A model generated the notes under the pieces. That model was not told where the DNA came from. It did not search any database and worked only from the letters and a program-made list of their open reading frames with translations. A program made the translations under genes and the position numbers. Below, piece by piece: positions 57,676-64,000 of a DNA stretch of 64,000 nt; positions within the stretch are counted from its first letter, which is position 1; the number at the start of each line of letters is the position of its first letter. This DNA comes from Emticicia sp. C21 (GTDB lineage Bacteria > Bacteroidota > Bacteroidia > Cytophagales > Spirosomataceae), in assembly GCF_003418935.1 (NCBI RefSeq), contig NZ_QVMT01000003.1:62001-126000 (forward strand), read 5' to 3'.

Positions 57676-58821
57676 CTACTTCAATTCCAGTACTGTTTTC
57701 ATTCTCCTGACCGCTTCCACCAGATTACTCATAGGGGTACCGAAATTGAGACGGATAAAGCCTTTGCCATCAAAGAACATTTCTCCTTCTGATATACCCA
57801 CGCCTGCTTCTTCCAGTTTGTGCGCTAAATTTTCAATACCTGCTTCACGTATATCTATCCAGGCCAGATAAGTAGCTTCTAATGGTAACATTTTGAAACC
57901 TTTAAATGCATTCATTTCTTTGAGAATATACTCATGATTTTTGCGTAAATAAGCCAACAGTTGCTGATGCCATTCTTCACTATCTCTATAAGCCGCCAAT
58001 GCCGCATAATACCCATAGGCAGAAACCATTGGCTCTAAAATATAGCGCATACTCGCATATTTTGCTCTCAATTCGTCATCAGGAATAACCGCAAACGAGC
58101 AGCCTAAACCTGCAATATTAAAGGTTTTACTTGGTGCTAATAGCGTTACTGTATGCTTTTCAGCCTCCGGACTTAATGTTGCAATTGAAACATGTTTCTT
58201 GGTTTCGTCCAGAATTAAATCACAATGGATTTCATCGGCACAAATCACAATATTATTGGCTACACAAATATCAACCAAAGTCTGCAACTCTTCTCTTGTA
58301 AAAACTGTGCCAGCCGGATTGTAAGGATTGCACAGCATAAATATTCTGGTACGTGGCGTAATAGCCGCTTTGATTGCCTCAAAGTCCAGTGTCCAACGAT
58401 TGTTTACTTCTTTCATTGGTACTTTTACCAATTTCTTTTTGGCAGCAATCGGGGCTTTCATGAAAGGTCCATAAATCGGCACGGTGGTTATTACCTCATC
58501 GTCGTCATTGCCAACACACATGCAAGTCAGGGTAAGGCCGGGAACCATGCCAGGTAGCCAAACCAACCATTCTTTCGGTACTTTCCAGTTGTGTTTTTCC
58601 TCTAATCGTTTAAGCGTTACTTCAATCAGTTCATCAGGCGTTTGCCAGTATCCTATTATTCCTTCTTTCGTTACTTTATCTAATGCTTCAAGTATGGCAG
58701 GAGAAGCTTTGAAATCCATATCAGCCACCCACAAAGGAATAATATCTTTACCTGCATATTTCTTCCATTTCACACTATCCGTCTTTGTACGGTCAATCAC
58801 TTCATCAAAATCGTAAATCAT
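57676..58821 (-). CDS. PatB/MalY-type cystathionine beta-lyase
   Basis: A 381-residue PLP fold-type I C-S lyase. The N-terminal VIDRTKTDSVKWKKY and PLWVADMDFKASPAI motifs are family hallmarks. PLP ligands are present: N165 in NPYNPAGT, D196 in CADEIHCD and Schiff-base K232 in LAPSKTFNIAG; the C-terminal FIRLNFGTP supplies the carboxylate-binding Arg. It cleaves cystathionine or cysteine conjugates to homocysteine or a thiol, pyruvate and ammonia. Downstream lies the zeta-toxin remnant; upstream is the MTA/SAH nucleosidase (14 bp gap), consistent with a methionine-cycle operon. Confidence 0.93.
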   Translation of the reverse strand: MIYDFDEVIDRTKTDSVKWKKYAGKDIIPLWVADMDFKASPAILEALDKVTKEGIIGYWQTPDELIEVTLKRLEEKHNWKVPKEWLVWLPGMVPGLTLTCMCVGNDDDEVITTVPIYGPFMKAPIAAKKKLVKVPMKEVNNRWTLDFEAIKAAITPRTRIFMLCNPYNPAGTVFTREELQTLVDICVANNIVICADEIHCDLILDETKKHVSIATLSPEAEKHTVTLLAPSKTFNIAGLGCSFAVIPDDELRAKYASMRYILEPMVSAYGYYAALAAYRDSEEWHQQLLAYLRKNHEYILKEMNAFKGFKMLPLEATYLAWIDIREAGIENLAHKLEEAGVGISEGEMFFDGKGFIRLNFGTPMSNLVEAVRRMKTVLELK

Positions 58822-58835
58822 GTAACAATAATAAT

Positions 58836-59654
58836 CTATAGTTTTTTAAGTATTTCTTTTACTAAAGTGGCCGAATTATCGGAAGCAATTTTCTTAAATG
58901 TCTGAAAATCAACCGATGCTTTTTCGTTGGCCTTATCGCTGATGCTTCTGATAATCAGAAACGGAATATTTTGCTGAAAACATACCTGAGCTACTGCTGC
59001 TCCTTCCATTTCGGTGGCACTAGCCTGTAAGGTTTTTTCAAAATTACCGACGGCTGTACTTGAAGTAACAAAGGTATCTCCAGTAACAATAGTTCCGACA
59101 CTTATGTTCGGTTGAGAAGCGGCTGCCGGCATTTTTTGCAGCGTTACTTCTTTGGCTGCGCTCAAAGCCTGCAAGACTAATAGGGAATCGGAAGAAAAAT
59201 AGAGTGGGTTCAATTGCTTGGTGATGGGATTTCTGGTAGCATTGGTGCTTAAACCCTCGTTGGTTAATCTGCCATAATCATGGTAAGTTAATTTATTGCC
59301 AATCACTATGTCTCCCTGTTTTAATGCTTCGCTGATACCACCGGCAATGCCTGTAAAAATGACTGATTTCGGGTGAAATTCTTTAATAATCAGCGTAGTT
59401 ACCACCGCAGCATTTACTTTACCGATACCTGTTTCAGTCAATACTATTTTTTTGCCATTCAGTTTGCCTGTCTTGAACTGAAATCCCAGGATGCTTTTGG
59501 CCTTTATATGGCTCATTTCTGATTCCAGCAATTGAATTTCTTCGGGCATAGCGCCTAAAATAGCAATTCTTTGTGCGAATGTTTGGGTTGAGCTGAAAAA
59601 TAAAATGAATAAAAGGAATATGCGTATTTGGTAAAATAGATTTAAAAGATTCAA
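58836..59654 (-). CDS. mtnN: MTA/SAH nucleosidase with signal-peptide-like N-terminus
   Basis: A 272-residue protein: a 28-residue signal-like N-terminus (QIRIFLLFILFFSSTQTFAQ) and a complete MTA/SAH nucleosidase (RIAILGAMPEEIQLLESEM; VFTGIAGGISEALKQGDIVI; the purine/ribose-binding ATEMEGAAVAQVCF; and ISDKANE with the catalytic Asp). It hydrolyses methylthioadenosine or S-adenosylhomocysteine to adenine and the thio-ribose. I start at the TTG 59654. A longer frame from ATG 59849 adds 65 residues read out of a CCCTACGGG-family repeat, which are unlikely to be native. Export would place the enzyme in the periplasm, which is unusual. Confidence 0.8.
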   Translation of the reverse strand: MNLLNLFYQIRIFLLFILFFSSTQTFAQRIAILGAMPEEIQLLESEMSHIKAKSILGFQFKTGKLNGKKIVLTETGIGKVNAAVVTTLIIKEFHPKSVIFTGIAGGISEALKQGDIVIGNKLTYHDYGRLTNEGLSTNATRNPITKQLNPLYFSSDSLLVLQALSAAKEVTLQKMPAAASQPNISVGTIVTGDTFVTSSTAVGNFEKTLQASATEMEGAAVAQVCFQQNIPFLIIRSISDKANEKASVDFQTFKKIASDNSATLVKEILKKL

Positions 59655-59802
59655 TATACCATCCCTACGGGACTTAGGTATTAAGTCAGTTATTTTGTCT
59701 ACCGATATAACATCCCTACGGGATATTTTTAAGTCCCAGAGGGACGATATATCGGTAGACAAAATGGTCTTTTTTGAACCTGATATCCCGTAGGGATAAT
59801 AT
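59655..59802. repeat. Nested hairpins of the ATCCCTACGGGAT family
   Basis: attttgtctaccgatat (59692-59708) and atatcggtagacaaaat (59749-59765) are exact inverted copies. Between them are two small palindromes, atccctacgggat (59712-59724) and gtcccagagggac (59733-59745). Outside them catccctacggga at 59660 is mirrored by tcccgtaggga at 59785. It lies directly upstream of the nucleosidase frame. Repeats with this core occur in several Bacteroidota (from memory). Confidence 0.8.
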
Positions 59803-59860
59803 ATTTTAGTGTTACACAAAGAGTAAAAGGATAGATACTTTTGTTTCATTGATGAAGATT

Positions 59861-61168
59861 TTAATGTCCTAAATATAAAGCCCAGAGTGCAAAAATATCG
59901 ATCACGATAAGCATCCAGGAAACTTCTTTTGATTGATTGGTGGCCAATTTGATAATTGTCCAGGCCAGAAAGCCCCAGATGATTCCTTGAGTGATAGAAT
60001 AGGTAAATAGAATCAGAACCATTGCCAGAAAGGCCGGAACGGCATCATCTAGCTTATCCCAATTGATTTTGGTGATGGGTTTTATCATCAGTACACCTAC
60101 TACTATCAGGGCAGGAGCAGTGGCGATGGCAGGAATAATACTCAACAGGGGAGACAAAAACATGAAAGGCAGAAACAATATACCTGCTGTGATGGCAGTA
60201 ATGCCCGTTCTACCTCCCTGGCTGATTCCCACGGCTGATTCTATATAAGCTGTTCCGGGGCTTGTGCCTAATAAACCTGCCATGGTTGTAGCTACTGCAT
60301 CGGTTAACAATGATTCTTTTATATTGTGCGGTTCTCCATCTTTATCATAGAGATTGGCCGCTTCGGCAACACCTACGAAAGTTGAAAGGCTATCAAATAA
60401 GTCGGTAAAGACAAAGGCAAAAATGACGGGAATCAGGCTTATTTTTAAGGAGTTGATAATATCTAGCTGGAATAGCAAACTGAAATCAGGGGCTGAAAAT
60501 ACGCCTTGCCAGGTTACCAGAGTTTTCTGACCGAAATTGATGGCTGAAGCATCACCCCAATATCTGCCGATAGGGATTGCCAGAAGCGTAGTCAATAGGA
60601 TACCTATGATAATGCCGCCTTGTACACGTTTTACCAGTAAAATCATGGTTATAGCCAAACCCACCAGAAAGGTTATCACGATAGGGTCGTGCAGACTGGT
60701 AACACCAATAATCGTTGCCGGATTGCCTACGATAAATTTGGCATTGGCAAAGCCTATAAGCGTAATAAACAACCCGATTCCTGCTGATATAGCATAGCGC
60801 AGAGGTTTTGGAATAGCTTTAACAATTTGTGAACGGATATTGAAGATTGAAAGCAATAAAAACAAAATACCCGCCCAGAAAACCGCTCCCAAGGCTACCT
60901 GCCACGAAATACCCATGCCTTTTACGGCCGTAAATGTAAAGAAAGCATTCATACCCATGCCCGGAGCGACTACAATCGGGTTTTTGGCGTAAATGCCCAT
61001 CATGAGGCTACAAAAAAATGAAAGCAGCACAGTGGCAGTAAGCACGCCATTGAACGACATACCCGATTGGCTCAGGATAGCGGGGTTCACTACAATGATA
61101 TACATCGTAGCCAGAAAAGTAGAGACACCCGCCAGGATTTCGGTTTTTAGTAGAGGTTTAGGAGGCAT
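59861..61168 (-). CDS. NCS2-family purine permease (AzgA/PbuG type)
   Basis: A 435-residue permease with about 13 membrane helices. Characteristic segments: KTEILAGVSTFLATMYIIVV at the N-terminus, VVAPGMGMNAFFTFTAVKGM, PKPLRYAISAGIGLFITLIG, the substrate-site TDLFDSLSTFVGVAEAANLY, and LLGTSPGTAYIESAVGISQG. These match adenine/guanine/hypoxanthine transporters of the AzgA branch rather than uracil/xanthine types. It carries purines into the cell with protons. It stands upstream of the nucleosidase that releases adenine, separated by a repeat element; together they suggest adenine recovery from outside the cytoplasm. Confidence 0.92.
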   Translation of the reverse strand: MPPKPLLKTEILAGVSTFLATMYIIVVNPAILSQSGMSFNGVLTATVLLSFFCSLMMGIYAKNPIVVAPGMGMNAFFTFTAVKGMGISWQVALGAVFWAGILFLLLSIFNIRSQIVKAIPKPLRYAISAGIGLFITLIGFANAKFIVGNPATIIGVTSLHDPIVITFLVGLAITMILLVKRVQGGIIIGILLTTLLAIPIGRYWGDASAINFGQKTLVTWQGVFSAPDFSLLFQLDIINSLKISLIPVIFAFVFTDLFDSLSTFVGVAEAANLYDKDGEPHNIKESLLTDAVATTMAGLLGTSPGTAYIESAVGISQGGRTGITAITAGILFLPFMFLSPLLSIIPAIATAPALIVVGVLMIKPITKINWDKLDDAVPAFLAMVLILFTYSITQGIIWGFLAWTIIKLATNQSKEVSWMLIVIDIFALWALYLGH

Positions 61169-61847
61169 ACAGGAATCTTTTACAAATTGTTTTGCAAGAT
61201 AAATGGATAAAACTTAATTTTCTGAAAATCTGAGGAAATGTTGGAGAAAGAGATTTTACCAATTAAAGTTGTCTGAAAATTTGAACGACAGCAGATGATT
61301 TTTTATTATGCAGTTAAATTGTAGTGCCAACAGACCATTCTTGCTTCAAGTGTTGAGATGAATAATAGGGTATGCCTTAATTAGTTTGTCTTCATAGTCT
61401 TGGGTTGTTACTTTTTTTACCTGAAAAAAAGTAACCCTGGCCGGGCGCCCAAAAAGCAGGCATCATTTAAACTCGTACAATTAAAAATCTGATAGACCTT
61501 TCCTCTATTCATTATTTTAACCCGGATTTTTAATCGTAATCAAACAGGAAATGATGTTTTAAGGTTACAATTTTTAATTGTATCATATATACGTTATTCT
61601 GACTCAGTATAAATTTTTGTCATGTAAGTTTTGACAAGGGTCAGTAATTGATAGAAAAATATAGTACTTGCTGACTTTTATATTTGTTAGCTAATAGTTT
61701 AATCCCATAGTAAGAATTCGGCTTTTGAAGGAGTAACGAGCTGATGTCATTAATGCAAACCTCACTCCTACATCCAAAACGTCTTTATTCCCATGCAAAG
61801 AAACAAAATTGTTCCACTGTATTATAATTATTCAACCTTAATAAATC
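61169..61847. other. Noncoding region with hairpin repeat
   Basis: About 680 bp without a credible gene. It contains the GTTAC(T)n hairpin and G/C tract at 61407-61450. I found no promoter with both elements for either neighbour and no RNA gene. Confidence 0.55.
61407..61450. repeat. GTTACTTTTTTT hairpin with adjacent G/C tract
   Basis: gttacttttttt (61407-61418) pairs exactly with aaaaaaagtaac (61424-61435) around a short loop. The G/C tract cctggccgggcgccc (61436-61450) comes immediately after, followed by aaaaagcagg. It looks as if a G/C tract had been placed in an AAAGTAACCAAAAAGC repeat, a common type in Bacteroidota. Confidence 0.65.
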
Positions 61848-63137
61848 ATGAATCGTAAAGATTTTATTCGTACTTCTGCCTTAGCCACAGGGGCTTTAGT
61901 TTCTCGTCCGTTTATCACCTATGCTACACAAGCTAAATACAAAACTGCCTTGATTGGTGCAGGTTGGTGGGGTACAAATATTGTGAGAGAGGCCATCAAA
62001 TCAGGTGAATGTCAGATTGTAGCTGTCTGTGATGTTGACGACAGACAAATCAAGCAATGTCTGGGAGAAATAGGCAAACTGACTAACGACCAACCGAAAA
62101 TCTATAAAAACTATCAGGAATTACTGCAAAAAGAAAAACCTGAAATTGTCATCAATGCTACACCTGACCACTGGCATGCTTTGATTGCCATTGATGCGAT
62201 GAAAAGCGGAGCACATGTGTATCTGGAGAAACCCATCGGACATACCATTAATGAGGGAAAAGCCATTGTAAAAACTGCCCGTGATACCCAAAAAATCTGT
62301 ATTACAGGTTTCCATCGCCGTTATTCGCCACATAACGTGAGCGGACAGGAGTTTTTGAAATCGGGTAAAGTGGGTAAAATCAAAGAGGTACGCGCCTTTG
62401 TAACTTATAATTTCGGGCAAGGTAAAGTGGTGCCTGATGAGCCTACTCCGGCAGAAATAGATTGGAATATGTGGTGTGGCCCGGGCCCTTTAGTGCCTTA
62501 TAACCGAGCTATTCACCCGAGAAACTGGCGTAATCAGATAGATTTTGCCAATGGTATGGTTGGCGACTGGGGCCCACACTGGTTTGACCAGATTTTGTGG
62601 TGGACAGACGAAATTGCCCCTAAAAAAGTATATTCAATGGCAAGTACAAAGTTTAATACCAATAACAATAATGCCCCTGAGAGTCAGGTAGTAGCTTATG
62701 AGTTTGAAGATTTTACGTGTACGTGGGAACATAGTACGTTAAATGGCAGACCTACTTCAAAAACAGAAGAAGTAGGGGTATATTTCCATGGCACAGAGGG
62801 TACTTTCCATATGGGTTGGACTAAAGGCTGGACATTTTTCCCGAGAGATACCAAGAAAGAAATCATCCATCAGGATCCTGTTTTGAATTTGCCGGATTTG
62901 CAGAATATTGACCTGGTTTTTGCTGACTTATTAAAGTCTATCAAATCAAAACAATTGCCATTTGCAGATATTCTGAAAGGCCATAGAGCTACCAATATGA
63001 GTTTATTAGGTATGGCAGCGTTGAAAGCAGGTAAAAGCCTGGAGTGGGATAGAGAAAAAGAAGTTTTCCTTGACCCAACTGCTAACAAGTACCTGAGCAG
63101 ACAGTATAGAAAGGGTTGGGTGTATCCGAAGGCTTGA
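61848..63137 (+). CDS. Gfo/Idh/MocA family oxidoreductase, exported
   Basis: A 429-residue oxidoreductase. The N-terminus MNRKDFIRTSALATGALVSR is a Tat-like signal of the kind common in Bacteroidota and Planctomycetes family members. The Rossmann loop is LIGAGWWGTNIVRE (35-48); EKPIGHTINEG (about 127-137) carries the conserved EKP, and TGFHRRYSPHNV follows. The middle segment GDWGPHWFDQILWW contains the catalytic-type His. It probably oxidises or isomerises a sugar with tightly bound NAD(H). It is encoded alone; the substrate is unknown. Confidence 0.92.
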   Translation: MNRKDFIRTSALATGALVSRPFITYATQAKYKTALIGAGWWGTNIVREAIKSGECQIVAVCDVDDRQIKQCLGEIGKLTNDQPKIYKNYQELLQKEKPEIVINATPDHWHALIAIDAMKSGAHVYLEKPIGHTINEGKAIVKTARDTQKICITGFHRRYSPHNVSGQEFLKSGKVGKIKEVRAFVTYNFGQGKVVPDEPTPAEIDWNMWCGPGPLVPYNRAIHPRNWRNQIDFANGMVGDWGPHWFDQILWWTDEIAPKKVYSMASTKFNTNNNNAPESQVVAYEFEDFTCTWEHSTLNGRPTSKTEEVGVYFHGTEGTFHMGWTKGWTFFPRDTKKEIIHQDPVLNLPDLQNIDLVFADLLKSIKSKQLPFADILKGHRATNMSLLGMAALKAGKSLEWDREKEVFLDPTANKYLSRQYRKGWVYPKA

Positions 63138-63145
63138 TGCTATTT

Positions 63146-63263
63146 AACCCCACACCCCAACGGCAGCGGCCGACCGTCCCTCTCCCCATTGTTGGGGAGA
63201 GGGGCACTTTGTTCTCTTCCCCATTGTTGGGGCGGACGCCGCGGAAGGGTTAGGGATGGGGTT
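63146..63263. repeat. CCCCACACCCCAACC repeat, second copy, with two G/C tracts
   Basis: aaccccacaccccaa opens and ggatggggtt closes a palindromic element that contains ctccccattgttgggg twice. G/C tracts cggcagcggccgaccgtcc (63161-63179) and gcggacgccgcgg (63232-63244) interrupt it at positions different from those in the copy at 21838. It begins 8 bp past the oxidoreductase stop codon. Confidence 0.75.
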
Positions 63264-63419
63264 CTTTCCGAAAACTTTTAAGATACTTCTCTATTACGCT
63301 ATAACCACTCTCATCAAATAAATCCCTACCATATTCCCACCTTTCCAACACCTCATCACATATCGGTTTGCATTGTAGCAAAATATCGACTTAATTTATT
63401 CAAAAATTAGCTAATCGAA

Positions 63420-64000
63420 ATGCCAACTTACGGACAAATTAAAAGACAGATAGATTTAAACCCTTTCGCCCTATTGATGCTTCGGAATGAGCTAAAGGCT
63501 TTACCAAGCATTATTCAGGAAGATGAATACATTGATGCCTCAGTGCATGGCTACTGGAACAACCGACATGTATTGCTTTTGGCTACTACTAAACGCATCT
63601 TGTTGGTAGATAGTGACCAATATGGCGATGTAGAGGTGATTGAATTTCCCTACGATAAAACTGTAACGGTGCGCTGTCCGACACCGGATTCTGTGGTTTT
63701 TGGTACGGCTGAGCGAAAGGTAAAAGTTGACAATACCATAGAAGAATATATAGATGCTTTTTATAAAGTAGTAAATGCCCGACTGGAAGGAAAAGAACCA
63801 CAGATTTATCGGGAGCGCGATATCTATTCCAAAAATGCTGAGCAGGGACAGGAGGCATATTCAGAACAAAATCAGCCGGAATATACCAGTAATCCGTTTC
63901 ATGTATTACTGAAAGGCCTGGATGGAATTACGAAGATGATTAATCCTGATGTAAAGGTCAATCAGACAGAAAATGCGAAGCCTCACAAACCAACCGAGCA
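63420..64000 (+). CDS. Bacterial PH-domain protein, truncated by window end
   Basis: The first 193 residues of a protein that runs off the window. It starts MPTYGQIKRQIDLNPFALLM, and the segment HGYWNNRHVLLLATTKRILL, followed by VDSDQYGDVEVIEFPYDKTV, matches bacterial PH (bPH/YokE-like) domains: an inner-leaflet or protein-interaction module. The C-terminal visible part (EYTSNPFHVLLKGLDGITKM) is a linker of unknown structure. No signal or membrane segment is seen so far. The promoter region overlaps the end of a repeat-rich gap. Confidence 0.7.
   Translation, partial: MPTYGQIKRQIDLNPFALLMLRNELKALPSIIQEDEYIDASVHGYWNNRHVLLLATTKRILLVDSDQYGDVEVIEFPYDKTVTVRCPTPDSVVFGTAERKVKVDNTIEEYIDAFYKVVNARLEGKEPQIYRERDIYSKNAEQGQEAYSEQNQPEYTSNPFHVLLKGLDGITKMINPDVKVNQTENAKPHKPTE

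Noticed and set aside
57662-57871. Plus-strand frame antisense to the PatB and zeta genes
   Set aside because: It is antisense to a well-supported enzyme gene with no independent evidence.
59655-59849. 65-residue N-terminal extension of the nucleosidase
   Set aside because: It is translated from a nested CCCTACGGG-family repeat and precedes a normal signal peptide.
61169-61406. Purine riboswitch upstream of the permease
   Set aside because: I could not find the three-stem purine aptamer core or its conserved loop sequences on the minus strand.

Overview
The window is chromosomal DNA of a Bacteroidota bacterium, most likely a Cytophagales member (the order is an inference from gene content; I cannot name a genus). 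The support is a low-to-moderate GC content, several recognisable Bacteroidota promoters (TTG, 19-21 bp, TAnnTTTG-like) at 14159, 22612 and 28603, a barrel-less TonB-plug protein with an MG2 domain, PD40-OmpA and 3-coathanger proteins, LytS/LytTR signalling, a PVC-type cytochrome, and A/T-rich leaders instead of Shine-Dalgarno sites. No rRNA, tRNA, CRISPR array, complete insertion sequence or prophage was seen.

Layout. 1-2.4 kb: two pirins around an FMN reductase, then an SDR. 2.6-5.1 kb: an ECF sigma factor with a membrane anti-sigma-like partner, and envelope proteins. 5.2-7.5 kb: a hypothetical gene, DinB, a TPMT-like methyltransferase and a thioesterase. 7.5-10.4 kb: an overlapping surface-glycan operon (GT87, GT2, polysaccharide deacetylase). 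10.6-15.9 kb: HPF, the MG2/TonB-plug protein, an Rrf2 regulator and an M23 peptidase. 16.1-22.4 kb: a CusABC-type metal efflux operon with a small exported leader protein. 22.6-28.5 kb: conserved hypotheticals, a DUF4349 lipoprotein, and a cupin with an AraC regulator. 28.6-36.1 kb: FabH, a lipoprotein, a large repeat protein and an OmpA/PD40 protein. 36.3-45.4 kb: MOSC, UbiA-like, cytochrome b5-like, ThiL, NlpC/P60, a 1002-aa PVC-type cytochrome and a SelW-like redox protein. 45.5-51 kb: an exported dioxygenase and a tight six-gene operon joining a propeller-redoxin fusion, three small exported proteins and a LytS/LytTR two-component pair. 51.2-54.2 kb: a diheme cytochrome, a beta-helix protein and a Crp regulator. 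54.3-57.7 kb: an accessory patch with an esterase, a UDG-like protein, a 50-bp perfect palindrome, two 56-aa genes and a broken zeta toxin. 57.7-61.2 kb: PatB lyase, MTA/SAH nucleosidase and a purine permease, a plausible sulfur/purine salvage group. 61.8-64 kb: a Gfo/Idh oxidoreductase and a truncated PH-domain gene.

The most unusual content is intergenic. At least eight unrelated inverted-repeat families sit between genes, often within a few bases of stop or start codons. They include two copies of a 170-187-bp element whose ends are themselves hairpins, and inverted arrays of an octanucleotide (consensus AWTNAGTG) at four loci. Nine short, nearly pure G/C tracts of about 13-19 bp interrupt these repeats at different points, as if inserted independently. 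These tracts resemble each other and are the best candidate here for something undescribed.
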